This document shows positions 1 through 5,720 of a stretch of DNA of 5,882 bases, piece after piece. The notes beneath the pieces are model-generated. The model was not told where the DNA came from and did no database searches. It worked only from the letters and a program-made list of their open reading frames with translations. Within the stretch, counting starts at the first letter, position 1; every line of letters starts with the position of its first letter. This stretch comes from Methanobrevibacter sp. (GTDB taxonomy: Archaea; Methanobacteriota; Methanobacteria; Methanobacteriales; Methanobacteriaceae), in NCBI GenBank assembly GCA_009776495.1, contig WRNS01000069.1, forward strand, positions 1 through 5,882. Reading direction: 5' to 3'. The position numbers were made by a program, and so were the translations under genes.

Positions 1-40
1 AATTTATTGATTTTAAAAAAAAAAACTTAAAATAAATTTA

Positions 41-77
41 AATAATATATTGAAAATAGATTAATTAAATATAATTA
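41..77 (+). promoter_or_regulatory. Possible pyrH promoter region
   Basis: Two AT-rich TATA-like elements lie upstream of the UMP kinase gene: AATAATATATTG near 41-52 and AAATATAATTA at 67-77. An archaeal TATA box sits about 25 bases before the transcription start. The second box would give a start near 95, just ahead of the ribosome-binding site; the first would give a leader of about 35 bases. The background is so AT-rich that neither choice is firm. Confidence 0.35.
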
Positions 78-107
78 ATATCATTTTTTAACTCATCAGG
101 TGAATTT

Positions 108-785
108 ATGAGAATAGTAGCTGCAATCGGTGGATCAATAATAATAAAAGGAAAGACTCATAAAAAATTTCAAGAGTACTCAAAAATTTTGGAAGAATTG
201 TCTTACGAACATGAACTATTCGTGGTTGTAGGTGGGGGTCAACCTGCAAGAGAATATATAAAAATAGCTAGAGATCTTGGTTGTGGTGAAGCCAAATGCG
301 ATGATTTAGGAATTGAAGTGACTAGAATAAATGCAAAGTTACTAATTTTTGCACTGCAAGAGTTAGCATATCCAGATGTTCCCCATAATTTTCAAACAGC
401 ATTAGAATACTCTTCAAGTGGAAAAATAGTTGTTATGGGAGGAACAGAACCTGCACACAGTACCGATACTGTAGGAGCTATTTTAGCAGAATATGTTAAA
501 GCAGATATATTTATAAACTTAACTTCTGTTGATGGAATGTATGATAAAGATCCAAATAAATACCCGGATGCTAACTTAATTGAAGAGATTACAGCTACTG
601 AAATGTTAGAATTCATTAAAGAAAAAGAAGTTATAGCTGGAACTTATGAATTTTTTGATATGACTGCTATTCAAATGATCAAACGTTCTTCTCTTGAAAC
701 TGTAATAGCTAATGGCAATTATCCCGAAAATTTGATTAAAATAATCAATAAAGAAAAAATAGGAACTCGGATTATTTTTAAATAA
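108..785 (+). CDS. pyrH: UMP kinase, archaeal type
   Basis: This is a cytoplasmic uridylate kinase that phosphorylates UMP to UDP with ATP, feeding UTP and CTP synthesis. The 225-residue protein has the amino-acid-kinase fold signatures in order: an N-terminal GGS nucleotide loop (residues 8-10), GGGQPARE (42-49), GGTEPAHSTDT (111-121) and NLTSVDGMYDKDP (137-149). An AGTYEFFDMTAI helix start (177-188) and a C-terminal IGTRI end follow. The length matches archaeal UMP kinases, which are shorter than bacterial PyrH. The ATG at 108 is fixed by AGGTGA at 98-103, four bases upstream, and by the start of the first beta strand at MRIVAAIGGS. The gene ends in TAA and appears intact. The 155-base gap and separate TATA box downstream suggest it is not tightly co-transcribed with the next gene. 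Confidence 0.95.
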   Translation: MRIVAAIGGSIIIKGKTHKKFQEYSKILEELSYEHELFVVVGGGQPAREYIKIARDLGCGEAKCDDLGIEVTRINAKLLIFALQELAYPDVPHNFQTALEYSSSGKIVVMGGTEPAHSTDTVGAILAEYVKADIFINLTSVDGMYDKDPNKYPDANLIEEITATEMLEFIKEKEVIAGTYEFFDMTAIQMIKRSSLETVIANGNYPENLIKIINKEKIGTRIIFK

Positions 786-845
786 ATATTCAAACATAGA
801 AATTTTAAATAATAAAAAAATTACTCATATTAATTTAAAAGATAA

Positions 846-860
846 GATTATATAATATTA
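846..860 (+). promoter_or_regulatory. TATA box for the zinc-ribbon/YbjQ operon
   Basis: TTATATAA at 848-855, preceded by the purine-rich AAAAGATAAG, is a good match to a methanogen TATA box with a BRE-like element. A start about 25 bases downstream would be near 880, leaving a leader of about 60 bases before the ATG at 941. It probably drives both the 61-residue and the 108-residue proteins. Confidence 0.5.
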
Positions 861-940
861 TAAATTGATTGTTATTATGATAAATTTTCTTTAATTAAAA
901 AAATTAAATAATTACAAATGAATTTATTAAAGGTGATTAT

Positions 941-1126
941 ATGACTGAGATACATAAACATTGTCCTGTTTGTGGTACCCCAATACCATTAAAAGAAAGT
1001 ACTTGTTCTCAAAAGTGTCAAGATGTGATAGTTGAACAACAATCAAAGATAAGAAGAAGTAGAATAACTTTATTTATAGTTATGATTATATTTATAATTG
1101 TATTTGCATTTTTGATGTTTTTTTAG
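941..1126 (+). CDS. DUF2116-like zinc-ribbon single-pass membrane protein
   Basis: This is a 61-residue protein of unknown function. Residues 7-26 form a treble-clef or zinc-ribbon site with two cysteine pairs, C8-P-V-C11 and C22-S-Q-K-C26. A basic segment (K36, R38, R39, R41) follows, then one hydrophobic helix from about 42 to the C-terminal residue 61. The basic residues before the helix favour the zinc finger on the cytoplasmic side with the tail in the membrane. Small proteins of this layout are common in methanogens and are usually named DUF2116 zinc-ribbon proteins. The start is supported by AGGTGA at 931-936, four bases before the ATG. The next gene begins 28 bases after the stop, so co-transcription is likely. 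The role is unknown; nucleic-acid or protein binding at the membrane is possible. Confidence 0.85.
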   Translation: MTEIHKHCPVCGTPIPLKESTCSQKCQDVIVEQQSKIRRSRITLFIVMIIFIIVFAFLMFF

Positions 1127-1154
1127 ATAATATTAACGAAACAGGTATGATTTA

Positions 1155-1481
1155 ATGTTATTATCCTCTACCAACACATTAGAAAATAAAGAAATCCTTA
1201 TTTACCATGGACTAGTTACTGGAGAATCTTTAATAGGTTCCAATGTTTACAAAGATTTATTTTCAGGAGTCCGCGATGTTGTAGGTGGGCGAACATCTGC
1301 CTATGAAAATGAACTTCAAAAAGCAAGAGAGATAGCTTTGAATAGTATGGAGGATAAAGCTAAAGACTTAAACGCCAATGCAATTATTGGGTTAAAAATT
1401 TCATACAACAACCTTGGTGGGACAATGGGAAATACAATCCTTGTAACCACATATGGAACAGCTATTTCTTATAAAAAATAA
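1155..1481 (+). CDS. YbjQ/UPF0145 (DUF74) family protein
   Basis: This is a soluble 108-residue protein of the YbjQ/UPF0145 family, whose biochemical role is not established. Family features are an N-terminal strand LLSSTNTLENKEI, then GLVTGE (19-24), VYKDLFSGVRDVVGGRTSAYE (31-51), a charged helix ELQKAREIALNSMEDKAKDL (53-72), and the C-terminal strands ANAIIGLKISY (74-84) and NTILVTTYGTA (93-103). The length is typical for a complete member. Databases often call the family heavy-metal binding, but this copy has no cysteine and only one histidine (H18), so metal binding is not supported by its residues. The ATG follows an AGGTATGA sequence at 1143-1150, a weak Shine-Dalgarno match. It sits 28 bases after the zinc-ribbon gene and is followed by a T-tract, consistent with the end of a two-gene operon. 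Confidence 0.88.
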   Translation: MLLSSTNTLENKEILIYHGLVTGESLIGSNVYKDLFSGVRDVVGGRTSAYENELQKAREIALNSMEDKAKDLNANAIIGLKISYNNLGGTMGNTILVTTYGTAISYKK

Positions 1482-1540
1482 ATATTTTCATTTTTATCAA
1501 AATCTAGATTCAAAAAAGAAACACCTAAAATTTACATTAC

Positions 1541-1549
1541 TTTTTTTTT
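1541..1549 (+). terminator. T-tract terminator after the YbjQ gene
   Basis: A run of nine T residues lies 60 bases after the YbjQ stop codon and just before the next gene. Archaeal RNA polymerase can terminate at oligo-T tracts without a hairpin. No strong stem is seen in front of it, so the assignment is moderate. Confidence 0.4.
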
Positions 1550-1586
1550 AACTTGTTTCATACTTTCTAAAAATAATTGTGTAACA

Positions 1587-2447
1587 ATGATTTTTACCGA
1601 ATATAGAAAAAAAAGAATTAAAGATATTTCAATAGCTACATTTTGTATCATTATTGGAGCAATTTTTGGAATAATATCATTATTTCTTTTTTATTTTCTT
1701 AATTTAGCTATTTTTGGATTTAACATTGGTTTAATTTTATCCCCCTTAATAGCAGGATATGTTGAAACACTTTTAGCCTGGAAAATTTATAAAAAGACAA
1801 CTGGAGCAGTTAGTGCATTTATATTGTTCATTGTAACAGTATTTTATGGATTCATTTATATAAATACTGGTTTAGGTTTTAATATTATAAGCATAGGAAG
1901 TGCAGCTATTATTTTGCAAGCAGCTATTCCCACATTAGTAAATTATTTTTTGATTGTGGTTATCCTAGGAATATTTTCCTATATCTTAGGAATCTTCAAA
2001 AGATTAATCAATCCCATAATCATCCTTTTAAAGAAATTGTATTTTAAACTGATTGGGAAAGAATACATTGATGAGAAGGGAATAATGGATTATAATGAAG
2101 AAAAAAGTAGAATAAATATCAATAAACTCGAAGTTTCTTTTTACAGCACCACCAAGCCAGGTAGAGAAATTGAAAAAATTATGGGAGTGTTTGAAGGTAA
2201 AATATTAATAAAGAGCCAAAAAAAGCTGTTTAGTAGCAATTCCCTCGAAAAAAAAGATATTTTACTCGCAAATATCAAAAAAGCCAGACAACAGGCCCTA
2301 ATAAATTTAAATGAAATCGCGAAAGAAGAGGGGTGTGATGCCATAATAGATTTAGCTATTGAGTTTGACACATTAGGTGGCTTAACAGAAGATAATATTC
2401 ATATTGTTGCTCGTGGAACTGGTGTCAAGCTTAAAGAAATAGGTTAA
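1587..2447 (+). CDS. Four-helix membrane protein with C-terminal YbjQ-like domain
   Basis: This 286-residue protein has two parts. The N-terminal half holds about four hydrophobic helices (roughly 14-38, 41-65, 74-91 and 102-135) and a short amphipathic stretch to 157. The C-terminal part, about 183-284, aligns by eye with the 108-residue YbjQ protein encoded just upstream. It has the charged helix NIKKARQQALINLNEIAKEEG, then CDAIIDLAIEFDTLGG against the neighbour's NAIIGLKISYNNLGG, then IHIVARGTGV against ILVTTYGTAI. Most of the glycine-rich VVGGRTSAYE loop has been replaced by KKLFSSNSLEKKD. With a short basic N-terminus and even helix count, both ends are probably cytoplasmic. No clear Shine-Dalgarno site precedes the ATG, and no other in-frame ATG, GTG or TTG was found in the roughly 70 bases upstream that were checked, so a short or absent leader is possible. 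Function is unknown. Confidence 0.8.
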   Translation: MIFTEYRKKRIKDISIATFCIIIGAIFGIISLFLFYFLNLAIFGFNIGLILSPLIAGYVETLLAWKIYKKTTGAVSAFILFIVTVFYGFIYINTGLGFNIISIGSAAIILQAAIPTLVNYFLIVVILGIFSYILGIFKRLINPIIILLKKLYFKLIGKEYIDEKGIMDYNEEKSRININKLEVSFYSTTKPGREIEKIMGVFEGKILIKSQKKLFSSNSLEKKDILLANIKKARQQALINLNEIAKEEGCDAIIDLAIEFDTLGGLTEDNIHIVARGTGVKLKEIG

Positions 2448-2523
2448 TTAAATTAACCCATATTTTTCATTTTACAAAATAGTGAATAATTATTTATTTA
2501 TTTTTTTATTTTTTTTATTCTTT
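2442..2523 (+). terminator. Inverted repeat plus T-rich tract
   Basis: GGTTAATTAAATTAACC at 2442-2458 is a perfect inverted repeat of eight bases each side around one central base; as RNA it would fold with seven pairs and a three-base loop. It overlaps the stop codon of the preceding gene (TAA at 2445-2447). T-rich sequence follows from about 2492 to 2523, including runs of seven and eight T residues. Together they make a plausible terminator. Confidence 0.5.
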
Positions 2524-3006
2524 AATCTTTAGCAACTTTTTTTTAAAATTAAATAATTTTATAGATTATCATTTAATTTATCTATTAAATCACTATTGGA
2601 ATTGGATTACACAATTATTATTATTCTTTAAGATTTTACAGTAATATTTTCTACTTATTTTAGTAATAAACTGAATAACAAAAAAAATTAATCAGAAGAG
2701 TTATATATAAGGAATATTACAATAGTATATTATTAAATTATATTGCTATAGAATTGTTGGAATGGATATTTTTTATTTGATAAAAAAAGTTTTAAAACTA
2801 TTATACTATTTAACTAAGTTTTAAAAAATCCAACTAGAATTTTCTTTTATCGAATAAATATCTTGGATGATTTTAGTAATAATAAACAGATAAACAAAAA
2901 ATTATCATCGGATAAACAAATGAACTTTAATAAGTTCTTATTATGATGATTTTAATTGAATCTTATCATGGCGGAAGGATAAAAAAAGAAAAAAATTGGT
3001 GAATAA
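2448..3006. other. 559-base noncoding region before the adhesin gene
   Basis: No credible gene was found on either strand. The first part (to about 2560) is T-rich terminator-like sequence. An all-AT inverted repeat lies at 2571-2577 and 2584-2590. A strong TATA box is at 2701-2711. The remaining 280 bases hold several small inverted and direct repeats: a TTTTTTAT/ATAAAAAA stem at 2769-2787, AAGTTTTAAAA at 2787-2797 and again at 2816-2826, and GATAAACAAA at 2889-2898 and 2911-2920. A GAACTT-TAAT-AAGTTC hairpin lies at 2922-2937, and a bulged stem at 2943-2969. The last 37 bases are purine-rich and end in the GGTGA ribosome-binding site. Confidence 0.6.
2701..2711 (+). promoter_or_regulatory. 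Strong TATA box upstream of the adhesin
   Basis: TTATATATAAG is the best TATA-box match in the window, preceded by the purine-rich CAGAAGAG as a possible BRE. It predicts a transcription start near 2728-2735. If this is the adhesin promoter, the mRNA has an untranslated leader of about 275 bases. Otherwise it could drive a separate noncoding RNA. No comparably clear box is seen nearer the ATG at 3007. Confidence 0.5.
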
Positions 3007-4548
3007 ATGAAGGCAAAGAATTTTAAAAGAATATGGTTTTTGGCATTATCATTGATTGTAGTACTAGTCAGTATGCAAGCTTGTTTTGCAGCGAATGTAA
3101 CTATAAACAATGGAACAACAATACTCACAGGCATATCTGGAACTGGTAATGGGGATACCCTATTTCTTAATCCAGGAACTTACAATAAAATCAATGACTC
3201 TAATATAACTATAAATCAGAATATTACAATTCAAGGAAATGGTGCGATTGGTAGTGTTACTATTGATGGACGTGGAGAAAAATTCATGTTCGAGATGGAA
3301 AGCGACATTAATGTAATATTCGTAAATATTGTATTTATAAATAAGTTTTCAGATGATTCAATGGCAACAATATTTAATGACTATGCTAGCACTACAATGA
3401 CATTCATAAACTGTACTTTCACAAATAATACAGGTACAGTAGGCAGTCCAAGTGGGGATGCTTTTGTAATTTATAATGCTAATGGTAACTTAACCATAAT
3501 TAACTCCAATTTCACCAATAACAAGGGTTATAATATAGCTCCTATCACAAATCGTGAAGGTAACATGACTATAAGAAACTCCATTTTCACCAATAACACA
3601 GGACAACTTGGTGGTGCTATCCGTAATTATGGAGGAATACCTAATCATGAAGTTATTATAATTAACTCCACTTTCACCAATAACACTGCAAAATATGGTG
3701 GTGCTATCAATAATGATGGAGGTAACTTAAGTTCAACTAGCTGTATTTTTATTGAAAACACTGCAACTGAAAATGGTGATGTTATTTACAATCAAAATGG
3801 TGATGTTTTAGTTAACTTTTCAGTTTTCTTTAATAAACAATTAAATAGTCATGTAGCATTTTCTAGTAATGGTATGGTTTTTTTAAATGACAACTTTTAT
3901 TTTTGGGTTAATCCCGATTTGACTAATATGACTGGACTTATAAATAAACTTGCTTATCAAAATACTGATGTGAAAGGTTTTTATTATTTAAATATCACCA
4001 ATAACACCGTTTTATATGTAGGTGACATTTTTGATATCAAATCAGCGCTTCAGCATAATAATAACCTGAATACCAATAATCTTCCTAATATAAACATTGC
4101 TTTACTGTTCAATGGTTTAAAAATAAATGAATTTAATTATAAAGCGGAAACTAGTAATCAGCTATTAGTAAGTAATTTAAATAATATAGTTACTTATGCA
4201 TTTGATGGAAATACTATATACCAATTGCCTGTAAATGTTATCAATAGAATTAATCAACCTAACAATAACACCACTACTAATAACACTACTACTACTAACA
4301 ATGGCAGTAGTACTAACAAGAATATTACAAATGGTAACACTACTAACAACAATATTACAGATGGCAACATTACAAGTAACAATGGTACTCCTAATGATAG
4401 CATGAAAAACAATGGTAATGTTACTGATAACAATAACAATCCAACACCTGATAATGTGATTATGAAAAAAACAGGATTACCAATCTTTGGATTGTTAATA
4501 ATTTTGCTAGGATTCTCTACTACGGTTTTCCGAAGAAGACGAACCTAA
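3007..4548 (+). CDS. Adhesin-like surface protein, Pmp-type beta-helix repeats
   Basis: This 513-residue secreted protein resembles the adhesin-like proteins of Methanobrevibacter, thought to mediate cell-cell or host-surface contact. Residues 1-29 are a signal peptide: basic KAKNFKR, a hydrophobic core, and probable cleavage after CFAA. Residues 30-300 look like a right-handed beta-helix with Chlamydia Pmp-type motifs: FTNN at 138-141, 169-172, 194-197 and 223-226, and GGAI at 202-205 and 231-234. Residues 300-415 are less repetitive. Residues 416-483 form an Asn/Thr-rich stalk with many NxT/NxS sequons. The protein ends with KKTG, a hydrophobic helix (about 489-506) and RRRRT, an anchor on the cytoplasmic side. 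GGTGA at 2998-3002, four bases before the ATG, fixes the start. It is short for the family but shows no sign of breakage. The ligand is unknown. Confidence 0.88.
   Translation: MKAKNFKRIWFLALSLIVVLVSMQACFAANVTINNGTTILTGISGTGNGDTLFLNPGTYNKINDSNITINQNITIQGNGAIGSVTIDGRGEKFMFEMESDINVIFVNIVFINKFSDDSMATIFNDYASTTMTFINCTFTNNTGTVGSPSGDAFVIYNANGNLTIINSNFTNNKGYNIAPITNREGNMTIRNSIFTNNTGQLGGAIRNYGGIPNHEVIIINSTFTNNTAKYGGAINNDGGNLSSTSCIFIENTATENGDVIYNQNGDVLVNFSVFFNKQLNSHVAFSSNGMVFLNDNFYFWVNPDLTNMTGLINKLAYQNTDVKGFYYLNITNNTVLYVGDIFDIKSALQHNNNLNTNNLPNINIALLFNGLKINEFNYKAETSNQLLVSNLNNIVTYAFDGNTIYQLPVNVINRINQPNNNTTTNNTTTTNNGSSTNKNITNGNTTNNNITDGNITSNNGTPNDSMKNNGNVTDNNNNPTPDNVIMKKTGLPIFGLLIILLGFSTTVFRRRRT
3502..3685 (+). 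repeat. Three near-identical 22-bp repeats in the adhesin gene
   Basis: A 22-bp unit starting AACTCCA and ending TTTCACCAATAACA occurs at 3502-3523, 3577-3598 and 3664-3685. The copies differ only at the base after AACTCCA (A, T or C). Each encodes an N-S-x-F-T-N-N segment of one beta-helix coil. Spacings are 75 and 87 bases, that is 25 and 29 codons, so exchange between copies would keep the frame. Confidence 0.85.
4255..4442 (+). repeat. Low-complexity Asn/Thr codon tract
   Basis: This segment of the adhesin gene is made mostly of AAC/AAT and ACT/ACA triplets, encoding the Asn/Thr-rich stalk. Imprecise triplet repeats such as ACTACTACTACTAACAAT make it prone to in-frame length change by replication slippage. 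Confidence 0.8.
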
Positions 4549-4558
4549 ATCATTTTAA

Positions 4559-4599
4559 AAGAGAGTAAAAAAAAAAAACTCTCTTCTTTAAATTTTCTT
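4559..4599 (+). terminator. Hairpin terminator after the adhesin gene
   Basis: AAGAGAGT (4559-4566) and ACTCTCTT (4578-4585) form a perfect eight-pair stem around a loop of eleven A residues, eleven bases after the stop codon. T-rich sequence follows. This is the most GC-containing stem in the intergenic DNA and is well placed to end the adhesin transcript. Confidence 0.65.
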
Positions 4600-4768
4600 T
4601 ATAATTTTAATAATAAGTTTTAACTATTTTTTTTGAAATAATGATTCAAGTATTTAAAAAACTTTAAAAAAAAAATTTAATTTTATAATATTTTTATTTT
4701 TACAATTAATTATCTTAATTTTTAAAAATTAACTTAAATAATTTTTCAAAACATATGACTAATTTTTC

Positions 4769-4790
4769 AAAAAAGAAAAAAAGAAAAAAA
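4769..4790 (-). terminator. Oligo-T terminator for the permease gene
   Basis: Read on the minus strand, this stretch is three runs of six or seven T residues separated by single C residues, about 50 bases after the permease stop codon. It fits an archaeal T-tract terminator for a minus-strand transcript that faces the adhesin gene. Confidence 0.5.
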
Positions 4791-4812
4791 TTCTACTTTT
4801 TTTCAAAAATAG

Positions 4813-4840
4813 ATTTAGAAATCTTTATTTAGAAATCTTT
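4813..4840. repeat. Perfect 14-bp tandem duplication at the permease stop codon
   Basis: ATTTAGAAATCTTT occurs twice in direct contact (4813-4826 and 4827-4840), the second copy reaching the last base of the permease stop codon. The unit is itself partly palindromic (AGATTT/AAATCT). It is probably a recent slippage duplication. Confidence 0.85.
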
Positions 4841-5664
4841 TACAATAAAAAAAACAATGGATCTATTCCTAAGATTTTAAATCCGAAATACAATATTAAA
4901 ATAGCTAAAATCAATTCTAATTTCCTTTCAGGGATTTGATAAGTTAATTTGGCGCCGATAAAAGCAAAAGGTATAGAAAAAATAGCTATTGCCCCGAAAT
5001 TAACTAAACTGATATATCCAACAGAATAAGGAAATGAATTTACTCCTAATCCTGTAATAATATATGAAACTGCTCCACCTATTGCAGTTAATAAAATAAA
5101 AACAGAAGAAATTCCAATAGATTCTCTCATAGAAAAACCTAATAAAAATATAAGAGAAGGAATCAAAAAGATTCCTCCTCCAAGACCTAGTAATCCTGAT
5201 AAAAATCCGATGAACAGTCCAAAAAAGCCAGCATACCCTAAATTAAGCTTATTTTTACTTTCATTTTCTGGAATTTTGTTAAATATAATGTAAATAGCTA
5301 TTATTATCAAAAAAATTCCTAAAATAGCTCCTAAAATATTTGCTGGAATCTTTGCTGAAGTAATTCCTCCAAAAATACCACCAATCATCCCAAAAATACC
5401 GACAAACATTCCTGGTTTTAATATCTGATTTAATTTACCATGATGAGTGTAAATTCCAGCAAGAGAGGTTGGAATAATAATAGCTAAGCTTGTCCCGAAC
5501 GAAATCCTTAAAGCTAAATCAGTATCTATCCCAATGGAAGATAAGAGAAAAAATTGTAAGGGAACCATTAAAAAACCTCCTCCAATTCCAAGTAGACCTG
5601 ATAAAATACCACAAAATATTCCAATAATGATTAAAACCAAGATATATTCTATTGAAAAAATCAA
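4840..5664 (-). CDS. TauE/SafE-family membrane permease
   Basis: This is a 274-residue polytopic inner-membrane protein of the TauE/SafE family (formerly DUF81), whose characterised members export sulfite or organosulfonates; the substrate here is unknown. About eight hydrophobic segments are visible. The family's internal duplication is clear: GILSGLLGIGGGFLMVP at 19-35 and GFLSGLLGLGGGIFLIP at 153-169 are the first helices of the two halves, joined by a hydrophilic loop near 129-141 (NKIPENESKNKLN). The length is normal. The start taken is a TTG codon at 5662-5664. No ATG or GTG precedes it in frame before the stop at 5689-5691, and the next Met is residue 33, inside the first signature. 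GGATGTGG abuts the TTG, a poor ribosome-binding arrangement, so the exact start is uncertain. It converges on the adhesin gene and is probably transcribed alone. Confidence 0.88.
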   Translation of the reverse strand: MIFSIEYILVLIIIGIFCGILSGLLGIGGGFLMVPLQFFLLSSIGIDTDLALRISFGTSLAIIIPTSLAGIYTHHGKLNQILKPGMFVGIFGMIGGIFGGITSAKIPANILGAILGIFLIIIAIYIIFNKIPENESKNKLNLGYAGFFGLFIGFLSGLLGLGGGIFLIPSLIFLLGFSMRESIGISSVFILLTAIGGAVSYIITGLGVNSFPYSVGYISLVNFGAIAIFSIPFAFIGAKLTYQIPERKLELILAILILYFGFKILGIDPLFFLL

Positions 5665-5681
5665 ACCACATCCAGCTAATG

Positions 5682-5703
5682 TTTGTAATTAATTTGTAAT
5701 TAA
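5682..5703. repeat. Two contiguous 11-bp direct repeats near the permease start
   Basis: TTTGTAATTAA occurs twice without a gap, at 5682-5692 and 5693-5703. The spacing is about one helical turn, so a protein could bind both copies on the same DNA face. They lie 18-39 bases upstream of the permease start codon, where the transcription start is expected, a good place for an operator. Confidence 0.7.
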
Positions 5704-5713
5704 AATATTAAAC
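5701..5713 (-). promoter_or_regulatory. Possible TATA element for the permease
   Basis: On the minus strand GTTTAATATTTTA lies about 40 bases before the TTG start codon. A transcription start about 25 bases downstream would be near 5680, giving a leader of about 15 bases. The match is loose and the surroundings are AT-rich, so this is tentative. Confidence 0.3.
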
Positions 5714-5720
5714 TACTTTT

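Noticed and set aside
392..797. Two minus-strand reading frames of 74 and 63 residues over pyrH
   Set aside because: Both overlap a conserved housekeeping gene on the other strand and show no family features or ribosome-binding sites.
1155..1481. Heavy-metal-binding function for the YbjQ protein
   Set aside because: The protein has no cysteine and a single histidine, so the common database label is not supported by its sequence.
2141..2371. Minus-strand 76-residue reading frame
   Set aside because: It is antisense to the YbjQ-like domain of the membrane protein and has no supporting features.
2448..3006. tRNA or known riboswitch
   Set aside because: No cloverleaf, CCA end or GTTCGA-type loop, and no riboswitch core that I recognise; the stems are short and AT-rich.
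3075..3090. Lipoprotein signal in the adhesin (Cys26 in VSMQACFAA)
   Set aside because: The residues before the cysteine (M-Q-A) are a poor lipobox, and an ordinary cleavage site CFAA follows directly; the protein also has its own C-terminal anchor.
2952..3134. Minus-strand 60-residue reading frame
   Set aside because: It is antisense to the adhesin signal peptide and leader; its hydrophobicity comes from the opposite strand's codons.
4254..4439. Minus-strand 61-residue hydrophobic reading frame
   Set aside because: It is the antisense of the Asn/Thr codon tract, which always reads as Leu/Val-rich; it has no ribosome-binding site and sits inside a well-supported gene.
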